Origin: Methylovulum sp.
GTDB lineage: Bacteria; Pseudomonadota; Gammaproteobacteria; Methylococcales; Methylomonadaceae
DNA: 12,514 nucleotides
Assembly: GCA_016919605.1 (NCBI GenBank)
Contig: JACXTQ010000391.1
Coordinates: 1 to 12,514, forward strand
Reading direction: 5' to 3'
Shown: positions 1 through 7,737 of the stretch, one piece after another
Numbering within the stretch: the stretch's first letter is position 1
Layout: every line of letters starts with the position of its first letter
The notes under the pieces: generated by a model
What the model was told of the DNA's origin: nothing
The model's database searches: none
Seen by the model: only the letters and a program-made list of their open reading frames with translations
Position numbers and translations under genes: made by a program

Positions 1-793
1 AGTCCAAAGCCGAAACCCGAAGGCGGCTGGCGGCGAAGCCGTTGAAAATGACAATGGCGGCCATTGGTTTGATTGAGGCCAAGATCAAGGACGACTGGAG
101 CCCCGGGCAGGTGTCGGCTGGTTAAAACGGGAGCAAGGCGCAGCGGTCAGCCATGAGCGGATTTATCAGCATATCTGGACGGACAAGCTGGAGGGTGGCT
201 CGCTCTACAAGCATCTTCGGCACAGTGGCAAGAAACGCAGGCAATACGGGTCTAAGGACAAGCGGGGGCAGATCAGGAACCGTGTCAGTATTGATGACCG
301 GCCTTGCATAGTCAGTGAAAAAACCCGCCTGGGTGACTGGGAGATTGACACCGTTATCGGTAAAAACCATCAGGGCGCATTAGTGACGATAGTTGATAGG
401 GTGTCCAAGTTCACCTTAATCAAAAAGGTGGCGAGCAAACATGCCGATGTGGTGACGGAAGCCACCATAACCCTGTTACGGCCTTATTTGGACAAGACGA
501 TAACCATCACCGCCGATAACGGCAAGGAGTTTGCCGGGCATGAAAAGATCAAGGCGGCACTGGATGCGGATGTCTACTTTGCACACCCTTACAGTTCATG
601 GGAACGCGGCCTGAACGAAAACACCAATGGCCTGATCAGGCAGTACTTTACCAAAGGTAGCAGTTTCGAAAACATAACGGATAAGGACATTGAAGTGGTC
701 ATGGAAAAACTCAATCATCGCCCCCGAAAAACGCTCAATTATAAAACACCCCATGCGGTCTTTTTTGCTGATACGTTGCTAAAAGCCGCATGA
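1..793 (+). pseudogene. IS30-family transposase, 5'-incomplete and frameshifted
   Basis: This encodes an IS30-type DDE transposase, which would cut and join the ends of its element. Bases 3-122 read, in the third frame, as the IS30 N-terminal region ending in DDWSPGQVSAG and then a TAA at 123. The family continuation (LKREQGAAVSHERIYQHIW) resumes at 122 in the second frame and stays open to the TGA at 791-793. Restoring one G near 116-118 would read V-S-G-W-L-K-R-E, so a single-base deletion explains the break. The catalytic acids are present: D in GDWEIDTV (347-349), D in ITADNGKEF (515-517) and E in GLNENTNG (617-619). The alternative GTG start at 383 would remove the DNA-binding part and the first catalytic D, so it is not a working gene. 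The frameshift could also be a sequencing error. Confidence 0.88.
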
Positions 794-1383
794 TAACTAG
801 GATTGCACTTCGGAGTTGAATCCGCCGTACGATATGTGCTGCCACTACGAATTTCTCCGGTTAATTTCGCCAATAAACTGGCCATAAATGGAAAGCCCAC
901 TTTGGCTTCACCTACCGCTTCGGCCTTGGTGTTAACATTTTTTTCGTAAATTTCGCTGACAATTTTATCGGTAAACCACGCTTCAATGTCTTTAAAAAGC
1001 GTCTCATTCAGCGTGATGCCACTATTATCTAAGGCTTCGGTGACGGCTTGGGCAATATTAAGCAATACATCCTTATAATTTATCTCACCTAAATCCAAGC
1101 TTTGTTGCACATCAAAAAATACGACAAAATACTGCCTATCTTGCAGCTGTTTTTGCAAGCGTTTTAATTCGGTAGATTTGCCGCTACCGATATGACCGGT
1201 AAATAATTGCTTATGGAAGCCTTCCGATTGCTTAGTGCGCGTAATGTGCTTGGTTAAGAGACTAATGGCTTCACCATTGCGTACCTCAGCCAAATCAATA
1301 TAACGCTCATCATCGGCCTCTAAAGGCTTATCAGGATTACAGGCATTGTAAGCATCATCTAAGTTATCGACGGGGTATATCAT
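739..1383 (-). pseudogene. P-loop ATPase gene truncated by IS30 insertion
   Basis: The N-terminal part of a P-loop ATPase. Taken from the ATG at 1381-1383, residues 63-71 are a Walker A motif (GHIGSGKST), followed by a beta strand and acidic turn (FVVFFDVQQSLDLGE, about 86-100), as in AAA/STAND-type NTPases. Native sequence continues to about residue 185 (GSTYR). From there the frame enters the IS30 right end and runs about 29 more codons to a stop at 739, so the C-terminal part, where later ATPase motifs would be expected, is lost. A longer frame starts at a TTG at 1413, but ATG 1383 is preferred: DNLDDAYNACNPDKPL, the usual start of such proteins, follows at once, and neither start has a strong Shine-Dalgarno. 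The remnant may be expressed but is unlikely to be functional. The cellular role of the intact protein is not known to me. Confidence 0.75.
801..826 (+). repeat. Probable right terminal inverted repeat of the IS30 element
   Basis: The bases between the transposase stop and the host ATPase sequence run from GATTGCACTT to TTGAATCCGCC. Ends of this general form (TTGCAC...TTGAA..CGCC) are familiar from IS30-family elements, from memory. The matching left repeat is outside the window, so it cannot be confirmed by pairing here. Confidence 0.5.
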
Positions 1384-1485
1384 AAGGGGGCTTAATCTCT
1401 CTAAGGTGTGCAATGGGTAAGCTCATTTTACCGCTTAAACACAAGCAGTATAGTGCAGATTGCCCAAAAACTCACCCATCACCGT

Positions 1486-2145
1486 TTACGCCAAGCATTG
1501 CGCAAAGGTCAACAAGCGGCCTTTGTAGGGGTCGCCGTTTTCGATAAAGCGGTCGGCGGCTTTACTGGTGAAACCGTAGCCTAAAGTGGCCATAGCCCGA
1601 CAAAAACCCACGCGGTTGCCTCGGTCAGGGTCAACGATGATAATTTCGGCGGCGGGGGCGCAGTGGCGGTGGATAAAGGCGGCGAGCTGGCCCGGTTGCT
1701 GGCGTTCGTACAGGACATCGCTGCCGATGATAAGGTCAAATTGGCCCAGAGTGGGGTTCTGTCCCGCCCAGTTGCCGATTTGGTATTTCATCGGCGCCAA
1801 GTTGTTTAAACGCAGGTTTTCCTTTAAAAAGCTTTGGCTTAAAGGATGCCAATCACTGACTGTCATATCTCCTGCCCGCCTATGGACAACTAAACTTGCC
1901 AAGGCTAGACCTGCGCCAATCTCAAGGATGCGTTTTCCGGTCAAATCAAAAGTGTGCATGGCTTGGGCGAGAATCCGCGCCGATGGCCATAAATGCCCAA
2001 ACAGCGACCAACTAGCGGAGGATATGCCCGCCGATTCGGCTTCACTGTGCGGGTCGGAATATTGTTGGAGGTTTAGTAATGAACGGATTTGGTAGTTAAA
2101 ACCACCGACCGTAACGATCTCAAACTTGACATGATAGCCAGGCAT
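1486..2145 (-). CDS. SAM-dependent methyltransferase, METTL21/Methyltransf_16-like
   Basis: A class I (Rossmann-fold) methyltransferase of about 219 residues. Counting from the upstream TTG at 2202, motif I is ILEIGAGLA (92-100), the acidic end of strand 2 is TVSDWHP (D117), GNWAG lies at 143-147, and the strand-4 motif FDLIIGSDVLYE is at 155-166. The N-terminal WSLFGHLWPSARILA block and the DVLYE motif resemble the eukaryotic METTL21/FAM86 protein lysine methyltransferase group, so a protein (lysine or histidine) may be the substrate; this is inference. The start is uncertain: TTG 2202 has AGGAAG very close upstream, ATG 2175 has no clear ribosome site, and ATG 2145 directly precedes the part that looks conserved (PGYHVKFEIVTVGG). 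It follows trpG by about 150 bases, with a hairpin between, so it is probably not part of the tryptophan operon in function. Confidence 0.8.
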   Translation of the reverse strand: MPGYHVKFEIVTVGGFNYQIRSLLNLQQYSDPHSEAESAGISSASWSLFGHLWPSARILAQAMHTFDLTGKRILEIGAGLALASLVVHRRAGDMTVSDWHPLSQSFLKENLRLNNLAPMKYQIGNWAGQNPTLGQFDLIIGSDVLYERQQPGQLAAFIHRHCAPAAEIIIVDPDRGNRVGFCRAMATLGYGFTSKAADRFIENGDPYKGRLLTFAQCLA

Positions 2146-2247
2146 ATAGGGGGGCTTAGGATTAAGATTGTGCATCAGGAAGGTTCTGATCGAATGGCAC
2201 AAGACTTCCTAAGAAGCGATATACAGGCCGACAAGGCACTTATGGAA

Positions 2248-2270
2248 CCGGCCCAAACGGGTTGAGCCGG
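2248..2270 (-). terminator. Hairpin downstream of trpG, possible weak terminator
   Basis: CCGGC at 2248-2252 pairs with GCCGG at 2266-2270. Inside it CAA pairs with TTG across one C/A mismatch, leaving a five-base loop. It starts about 22 bases after the trpG stop. On the minus strand it is followed by TTCCAT and not a T run, so it may only slow or partly stop transcription, or protect the 3' end of the mRNA. Confidence 0.3.
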
Positions 2271-2291
2271 CAAGTTTAGTGGGGATGGATC

Positions 2292-2882
2292 TTAACGCTG
2301 CAAAAAGTTATTCAGCAATTCATGCCCGTATTCAGTCAAAATTGATTCAGGATGGAATTGGACTCCTTCAATATCCAAGGTTTTGTGGCGTACACCCATA
2401 ATTTCATCCCGATTGCCCGCAGCATCTTGCGTCCACGCGGTGACTTCTAAACACTCCGGCAAACTAGCGGGCGCGATGACTAAAGAATGGTAGCGGGTGG
2501 CAGTGAACGGGTTATTAATGCCTTGGAACACACCGCTGTTATGATGGAAAACCAACGAGGTTTTGCCGTGCATAATGCTGTTGGCGTGGACGATCTGCCC
2601 ACCGAACGCATAACCTATGCTTTGATGGCCTAAACACACCCCTAAAATGGGGATTTCACCCGCCAATTGCGTAATCGTCGCCACCGACACCCCCGCCTCT
2701 TTCGGGGAACACGGCCCAGGGGAAATGACGATTTTATCAGGCGACAAGCGGCGGATGTCGTCAACAGTCACTTGGTCGTTACGCACGACGGTGACATCAG
2801 CGCCCAGTTCACCAAAATACTGTACTAAATTGTAAGTGAAAGAGTCATAATTATCGACCATCACCAGCTTAATGGCGCTCAT
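2292..2882 (-). CDS. trpG: Anthranilate synthase component II (glutamine amidotransferase)
   Basis: The glutaminase subunit of anthranilate synthase: it releases ammonia from glutamine and passes it to TrpE for making anthranilate from chorismate, the first step of tryptophan synthesis in the cytoplasm. The 196-residue length is normal. It opens with the TrpG/PabA signature MVDNYDSFTYNLVQYF (8-23). ISPGPCSP (53-60) forms the oxyanion region, GVCLGHQSIG (81-90) holds the nucleophile C83, and VQFHPES (174-180) holds H177 and E179, so the catalytic triad is complete. MHGKTS (104-109) is also typical. The ATG overlaps the TGA of trpE by ATGA, which points to translational coupling and equal subunit amounts. 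As no second pabA-like gene is visible, it may also serve p-aminobenzoate synthesis, as amphibolic TrpG/PabA proteins do in other bacteria (inference). Confidence 0.96.
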   Translation of the reverse strand: MSAIKLVMVDNYDSFTYNLVQYFGELGADVTVVRNDQVTVDDIRRLSPDKIVISPGPCSPKEAGVSVATITQLAGEIPILGVCLGHQSIGYAFGGQIVHANSIMHGKTSLVFHHNSGVFQGINNPFTATRYHSLVIAPASLPECLEVTAWTQDAAGNRDEIMGVRHKTLDIEGVQFHPESILTEYGHELLNNFLQR

Positions 2883-4366
2883 ACACTCTCCCCTGCCAAA
2901 CCGGCTTCCGCCATTGCCACGGCGCGGAAAATCGCCCGCCCTTTATTCATGGTCTCTTCCCATTCGCTAGTCGGCACCGAATCGTAAACGATACCGGCCC
3001 CAGCTTGTATATATAACCTGTTATCTTTAATGACGGCGGTGCGGATGGCAATCGCCGTGTCTAAATTGCCCGACCAAGAAACATAACCGACCGCGCCAGA
3101 ATAAACGCCGCGTTTTACCGGCTCCAGCTCGTTGATAATTTCCATTGCGCGGATTTTGGGTGCACCGCTGACCGTACCTGCGGGGAATGTCGCCGATAGG
3201 ACATCAAAGGCAGTATGCCCAGCCTTTAGGGTTCCGGTAACATTGGAAACGATGTGCATGACATGCGAATAACGCTCGACAATCATCTTATCGGTCAATT
3301 GGACGCTGCCAATCTCCGCGACTCGCCCGGTATCGTTGCGGCCTAAATCTATCAACATCAGATGCTCGGCCAGCTCTTTCGGGTCAGCCAACAGCTCTTT
3401 TTCCAACGCAATATCCTGCTCGGCGGTCAGGCCACGGCGGCGAGTACCGGCTATCGGACGCACGGTCACGGTGTTATCCTCCAACCTAACCAAAATTTCT
3501 GGCGAAGAACCGACCACATGAAAATCGCCCAAATTCAGATAGAACATATACGGCGAAGGATTCAGGCAACGCAAGGCGCGGTACAGCGTCAACGGGGCGG
3601 CAGTATAAGGGATGGACATGCGCTGCGAGAGGACAACCTGCATAATGTCGCCATCGGTGATGTACTCCTTAGCCTTACGCACCGCCTCTTCATAACCTTG
3701 TTGGGTAAAACCGGAGATAAAATCCGCCTCATCGACCACTTTCGGCTGATGGCCGACATCGGTTTTAACCTGCACCGTCCGCAATTTGACCGCTAGCGCG
3801 TCCAGACGGGCGAGCGCTTGGACATAGGCATCCGGCTCGGCGGGGTCAGCATGGGTCAACAACAGCATTTTGCCGGAGAGATTATCAAACACCAGCACCT
3901 CTTCCGACACCATCAGCAGAATATCCGGGCAACCCAAAGCATCGGGCTTGGCGCTAGGACACGCACGCGGCTCGATATAAGCAATCGTTTCATAGCCAAA
4001 ATAACCGACCAAGCCACCGCTAAAACGCGGCAAGCCCGCGACATCAGGCACGTTATAACGGGCTTTAAACTGCTCAATCCACATGAGCGGATTACTGTCG
4101 GTGACAGCTTCCAACAGCTCGCCGTTTTTTTCCAGACGGATGTCATTACCCGTAACCTTGACGATAGTTTGGCAAGGCAAACCCAAAATCGAATAACGCC
4201 CCCACTGCTCACCACCCTGTACGGATTCAAAAAGATAAGAAAAAGCACCATCGGCCAATTTAAGGTAAGCGCTTAAGGGCGTATCCAAATCGGCAAGTAT
4301 CTTTTTACAAACCGGAATACGGTTATAGCCTTGGCGGGCATAATCAGTGAATTGTTCTAGGGTCAT
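2879..4366 (-). CDS. trpE: Anthranilate synthase component I
   Basis: The chorismate-binding subunit of anthranilate synthase, which converts chorismate and ammonia (from TrpG) to anthranilate and pyruvate. From ATG 4366 it has 495 residues, the usual size. The N-terminal block LFESVQGGEQWGRYSILG (45-62) belongs to the tryptophan feedback-binding region. PIAGTRRRG (304-312) marks it as TrpE and not PabB, which has PIKGT with a catalytic lysine. LIDLGRNDTGRV (338-349), FPAGTVSGAPK (394-404) and GAGIVYDSVPTSEWEET (456-472) are the remaining active-site and metal-binding motifs, all intact. A GTG at 4378 would add MPIL; ATG 4366 is preferred because family members commonly begin M-T-x-E-Q-F. Neither start has a good Shine-Dalgarno. 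It ends in the ATGA overlap with trpG. trpD and trpC do not follow. Confidence 0.96.
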   Translation of the reverse strand: MTLEQFTDYARQGYNRIPVCKKILADLDTPLSAYLKLADGAFSYLFESVQGGEQWGRYSILGLPCQTIVKVTGNDIRLEKNGELLEAVTDSNPLMWIEQFKARYNVPDVAGLPRFSGGLVGYFGYETIAYIEPRACPSAKPDALGCPDILLMVSEEVLVFDNLSGKMLLLTHADPAEPDAYVQALARLDALAVKLRTVQVKTDVGHQPKVVDEADFISGFTQQGYEEAVRKAKEYITDGDIMQVVLSQRMSIPYTAAPLTLYRALRCLNPSPYMFYLNLGDFHVVGSSPEILVRLEDNTVTVRPIAGTRRRGLTAEQDIALEKELLADPKELAEHLMLIDLGRNDTGRVAEIGSVQLTDKMIVERYSHVMHIVSNVTGTLKAGHTAFDVLSATFPAGTVSGAPKIRAMEIINELEPVKRGVYSGAVGYVSWSGNLDTAIAIRTAVIKDNRLYIQAGAGIVYDSVPTSEWEETMNKGRAIFRAVAMAEAGLAGESV

Positions 4367-4424
4367 TAGGATAGGCACAGGATGTTAAGGCGGCAAACGA
4401 AACGGGACATCATCTTAAAAGTTA

Positions 4425-4430
4425 ATTATA
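4425..4430 (-). promoter_or_regulatory. Candidate -10 element (TATAAT) for trpE-trpG
   Basis: A perfect TATAAT on the minus strand lies about 60 bases before the trpE ATG at 4366. No convincing -35 hexamer is found 16-18 bases upstream (the bases there read GCTACA or similar), so an activator or a second site may be needed. The transcript would have a leader of only about 50 bases, with no room for a tryptophan-codon leader peptide plus attenuator hairpins. Regulation by classical attenuation therefore looks unlikely if this is the promoter. Confidence 0.4.
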
Positions 4431-4465
4431 CCCGATAGCCGTAAGCTTGTAGCCGAACAAATACG

Positions 4466-6379
4466 CTATTTCAAGCCGTTTTGTTTTACAAGGACTTCCA
4501 TATCGGCATTTTGTTCAAACAATTGCTGGATTTGCACTTTCTTCTGTTGGTACAACATAAACAACGCTTGCAGATCACGCTGCTGATCGGCAATGATCTG
4601 GCCATGCAAAGCGTTCGCCAAAGCGATTTCTTTCCCAACACCATCTAGCACCCTCCTATCGGCTCCCTCATCGGCGGCAACACCCTGCGACCATCCCTTA
4701 AGTGCTTGATAAACCTGAACCACCCACGCGGACACACTGCCATCGGTTAGCCAATCTTCATTAAGCCGCTGACGGTACTGGTTAGGATTGATGAAATTCC
4801 GAATATCATCAAGCGTTTCTTGGTTATCGTTAGGCCACTCCATCTGGCAACGGTTAGCCATAGCGGCAACAACCTGCTCGGGCTGGGTCAACAAATCGCT
4901 ATAACTGACAATACAACGCATTAAGCCACGCGTATCGCGCTCGGCATCCAACACATAGTGCAACCACAACAAAAAAACCTTTTCCGGCGAAAAACCATCC
5001 CGCGCCGCTAAAGAACCCGCGATTTCCAAAGGATTCCTCACCGGCAAAACCACCTTAACCTCTATATTAAGATCATGCAGCGCTTCCAACCATAAAGGCA
5101 CCAACTTACACATACGCGGGTCTTTTAAGACAAAACCCTCGACTTGCGCAAACTCCCTGACGATAAAATACGCCAAGACCAACCGATACCGGAACCAAGC
5201 GTCCGAATGCCGATGCCGTGCGGCTATAGGCAAAGGATCATCCCAGCGCGAACCAAATTCCGCCAAGATACGGTCATGATACATGGCCGCCAGCTCAAAA
5301 GACTCCCAATAACCGGTTTCGTTGCCAGCATCCGGGTCTACTAAATGTGCCGGCAAAGCCATACCCAATAAATTGATGACCCTAGTGAGCGCCGACGTGC
5401 CGCTGCGGTGCATCCCCAACACCAGCACCGCCTGCCTTTTTTTGCCCAAAAAATCCGGCAACAGCGCAGGCCTAAACATATCAGGTGTAAACCAAGGATC
5501 GGCGCACCTGTCCTCTGTTAAACCCCACGTAGAAAAATGCTGGAACGGCTCTAACTTACCGTTTTCGGCAGACACCTTAATATCGGGATACTGCGCCAAA
5601 TAAAACGCCCTATCAAAATAAGGGCACGGCGAAAAACCATTCAGGCAAAAATCCAAACCTTGTTCTGCTAACGCCTGCAAATAAAAACTTAAAGGCTCGA
5701 CATCGGCGGCCAACTTTTGGGTTTGCCGCACATAATCGCTATAAAAATGTGGTGCAGGCTGGAATTTAAGCTTTTGAAAGTTCTGCAAATAATGCAGCAA
5801 CGGATGCCGATAGGCCTGCCCTTGCAAATACGTCTGGCGATACCACTCGACATCAAAATAAGGCACGGTGGCCGAGGCCCCTGACTGATAACCGCTAGAA
5901 TGCCGGAAAAAATGGACTACAGGGTGCTGCAACGCCTTATCGAGCCGATGCAAACTACAATAACGGCTCAAATTAAACAGCCGATGCGGTGACACCGCCT
6001 TACTGTCGGCCAACGCCAAAAATTGGCTTAACGTCTTAGGCTTAGCACTAACACCTTGGCTAGCCAAATAATCGCCATCCACTAAAGGAAATTGCTTATC
6101 AAAATGCACAACCTGCTGCCAACACGCCAACTTTTTTAACGCGGTCAATTTTTTTTTGGCTTCTTTCTTTTTTACCGGCTGCTTAGGCTGCAAAAGCATT
6201 TGCTCAAATTGCACAGCCATCCACAGTATTTCTACAGCCAACCAATCCGGCAACGGATTAAGCTTACCCGTCTTAGCAAGCGTCTCCAGTTTCATTAAAA
6301 CCGCCGACCAGTTTGCACAGGTTTCGGCGACTTCGAATAAGGCAGGCAAATCGGCAAACAATAGCGGCTTTTCTGTCAT
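4466..6379 (-). CDS. Sulfotransferase-like protein with N-terminal repeats and C-terminal coiled coil
   Basis: A 637-residue protein with no signal peptide. Its catalytic part is about residues 315-545. AVLVLGMHRSGTSAL (317-331) matches the 5'-phosphosulfate-binding loop of sulfotransferases, NETGYWES follows at 353-360, VLKDPRMCKL lies at 417-426 and PVRNPLEIAGSL (446-457) resembles the 3'-phosphate-binding block with R448 and S456. PAPS-dependent sulfation of a glycan is the likeliest reaction (inference). Before it lie degenerate repeats of the type F-D-x-x-W/F-Y...Y-P-D...P-L-x-H-Y-L: about 173-200, 209-235, 252-291 and a last half copy DPWFTPDMF (294-302). I associate these with surface-polysaccharide glycosyltransferases. 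A lysine-rich stretch (67-83) and a glutamine-rich probable coiled coil (about 590-632) flank the ends. The ATG at 6377-6379 has no clear Shine-Dalgarno. It sits between trpE and a GSCFA gene. Confidence 0.82.
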   Translation of the reverse strand: MTEKPLLFADLPALFEVAETCANWSAVLMKLETLAKTGKLNPLPDWLAVEILWMAVQFEQMLLQPKQPVKKKEAKKKLTALKKLACWQQVVHFDKQFPLVDGDYLASQGVSAKPKTLSQFLALADSKAVSPHRLFNLSRYCSLHRLDKALQHPVVHFFRHSSGYQSGASATVPYFDVEWYRQTYLQGQAYRHPLLHYLQNFQKLKFQPAPHFYSDYVRQTQKLAADVEPLSFYLQALAEQGLDFCLNGFSPCPYFDRAFYLAQYPDIKVSAENGKLEPFQHFSTWGLTEDRCADPWFTPDMFRPALLPDFLGKKRQAVLVLGMHRSGTSALTRVINLLGMALPAHLVDPDAGNETGYWESFELAAMYHDRILAEFGSRWDDPLPIAARHRHSDAWFRYRLVLAYFIVREFAQVEGFVLKDPRMCKLVPLWLEALHDLNIEVKVVLPVRNPLEIAGSLAARDGFSPEKVFLLWLHYVLDAERDTRGLMRCIVSYSDLLTQPEQVVAAMANRCQMEWPNDNQETLDDIRNFINPNQYRQRLNEDWLTDGSVSAWVVQVYQALKGWSQGVAADEGADRRVLDGVGKEIALANALHGQIIADQQRDLQALFMLYQQKKVQIQQLFEQNADMEVLVKQNGLK

Positions 6380-6521
6380 AGGGAGGCGAGATTCTTTCCA
6401 TGTAAGCTTAAGATTATGAGCTATTAAGGTTTTTAATGCACCTTATGACCTGAACCCTAGCATGTCTATTTAACAGCGGTTTTCACCAAAATAGGTTGGC
6501 ATCTTTTCTATTAAGCATCAG

Positions 6522-7535
6522 TTAACTTTCAGCAAAATAGGCTTTACTGAATGTGTCCATGATATGTCCGACCATAGCAGGCGACACGTGCAATTGGTCA
6601 CTCTCCCAAGCCAGTCCACGCGGGGAATTGACAACCATTTCATAGCTAGGGAAATAATCGACAAAATCATACAAGCGGCGCACTTCTTCCGCTGCTGCAC
6701 GTAACACACTTTTAGAGGCGGAATTTGCAACAATAACATCACTGTCACGAAAAGTCGCCCCCAACGGAACAGGGGATACCGTCACAACAAACCGCATCTG
6801 AGCATTGCATGTTTCCCTAATAAGATGGAATAACTCACCCAATTCTTCTACCACAGAAACAAAATCATAATCGACAAATTGAAATCGGGTACCGTATTTT
6901 CGCAAGGCAGGTCCGCCTGGATGGCGGTTCATTGCCAAGCCTGTCTCGGTATCAATCCAGCTTTCCGTTAACCCCAAGGTCATAAAAACGACAGAGGCAT
7001 TGCGGATTTGGGCCATTGCATCCGCTATGCTCTGACGATTTTTTAATGCCTGTTCTAGCGGCAAATTTCGCAGACCACTTGAGTGCGGATCAAACCATTG
7101 TCCCGCCGTTATCTCAAACATACCTTCGTTAGGGTATTTTTCATCAAGCAAGACCCTACGAAGCTCATGGGTCATAGAATGCACACAATATTTATTCAAT
7201 GCACCCCGGCTTAATTGGCCACGCGGAACACCGCCGCCCCAACCGTTCTCCTCATTCCAACTATCAAAGAACTCAGGCCCAACGCCATAATCTTTAGTAA
7301 CCAAAGGTACATTTAGCTTTATCAGTGTCGCCTCAACTTCCCTGGCGAAACAAGAACCAATGGTAAAAATAGGCGTATCCATATCAAACCGAAATTTCGG
7401 TTTATGGTAAATTTTCAAAAAATCGGACTGCTTAAAGCGTGCCTCGGCACGGGCGGGCTGTTCCCCACACCATGCCCTTGCTTCATTTCGCATGACCATA
7501 TCCAGTGCTTCTGATGCAGAATAAACGAGTTTCAT
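6522..7535 (-). CDS. GSCFA-domain protein (SGNH-hydrolase-like)
   Basis: A 337-residue protein of the GSCFA family (Pfam PF08885), related to the SGNH/GDSL esterases. The name-giving motif is FTIGSCFAREVE at 57-68, with S61 in the nucleophile position. FMTLGLTESW (184-193), VTVSPVPLGAT (251-261), YFPSYEMV (294-301) and SDQLHVSP (312-319, D313 and H316 as the probable Asp-His pair) follow in the family order. The exact substrate of GSCFA proteins is not known to me. Next to sulfotransferase and pyruvyl-transferase genes, esterification or de-esterification of a surface glycan is a reasonable guess. No signal peptide or membrane segment is seen. AGGAAAG lies 3-4 bases before the ATG at 7533-7535, with the AGGA core about eight bases away, one of the better ribosome sites in this window. 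Confidence 0.88.
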   Translation of the reverse strand: MKLVYSASEALDMVMRNEARAWCGEQPARAEARFKQSDFLKIYHKPKFRFDMDTPIFTIGSCFAREVEATLIKLNVPLVTKDYGVGPEFFDSWNEENGWGGGVPRGQLSRGALNKYCVHSMTHELRRVLLDEKYPNEGMFEITAGQWFDPHSSGLRNLPLEQALKNRQSIADAMAQIRNASVVFMTLGLTESWIDTETGLAMNRHPGGPALRKYGTRFQFVDYDFVSVVEELGELFHLIRETCNAQMRFVVTVSPVPLGATFRDSDVIVANSASKSVLRAAAEEVRRLYDFVDYFPSYEMVVNSPRGLAWESDQLHVSPAMVGHIMDTFSKAYFAES

Positions 7536-7649
7536 TAGCTTTCCTATTGGTTATGATTAGAAGGACTAGGCTACGCATTCATAGGTGACGATAGCCATTT
7601 TCCACTAAAGTGATGCACCTTACGGCAATAAGCTCATAACATAGCTATG

Positions 7650-7678
7650 ATTACAATAGATTGGCACTACAGGCACAA
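7650..7678 (-). promoter_or_regulatory. Candidate promoter for the GSCFA gene
   Basis: On the minus strand TTGTGC (7673-7678) and TGTAAT (7650-7655) are separated by exactly 17 bases. The -10 matches the sigma-70 consensus at 5 of 6 bases and the -35 at 3 of 6. The mRNA would start near 7643 and carry a leader of about 107 bases before the ATG at 7535. The rest of the 200-base gap shows no other gene. Confidence 0.3.
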
Positions 7679-7737
7679 CCTGAACATCACCTAGGCTTTA
7701 AAGCATGGCTTGATTTTTTCCTACCCTAACGGGCCAT

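Larger units (their letters stand above)
1..826 (+). mobile_element. IS30-family insertion sequence, right-hand part
   Basis: This is the right portion of an IS30-family element; its left end and the start of the transposase lie before the window. The transposase occupies almost all of it. After the transposase stop there are about 33 bases ending in GTTGAATCCGCC, which I take as the right terminal inverted repeat. The outer boundary at about 826 is set by the neighbouring ATPase gene: host protein sequence ends at ...GSGSTYR-like residues just right of 827, and the frame to the left is IS-derived. The left end and target duplication cannot be seen here, so the boundary is good to a few bases only. 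The element is probably not autonomous because its transposase is frameshifted. Confidence 0.85.

Noticed and set aside
383..793. A separate 136-residue gene starting at a GTG
   Set aside because: It is the C-terminal half of the IS30 transposase; the same frame carries conserved transposase sequence back to base 122, so the GTG is internal.
1586..2095. A 169-residue plus-strand frame opposite the methyltransferase
   Set aside because: The minus-strand frame carries all methyltransferase motifs; the plus frame has no recognisable domain and is a shadow.
3362..4276. Two plus-strand frames (3362-3796 and 3818-4276) within trpE
   Set aside because: They lie antisense to well-conserved trpE codons and show no ribosome site or known motif.
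7686..7720. Plus-strand terminator (AAGC-ATG-GCTT followed by GATTTTTT)
   Set aside because: The stem is only four base pairs and no plus-strand gene precedes it.
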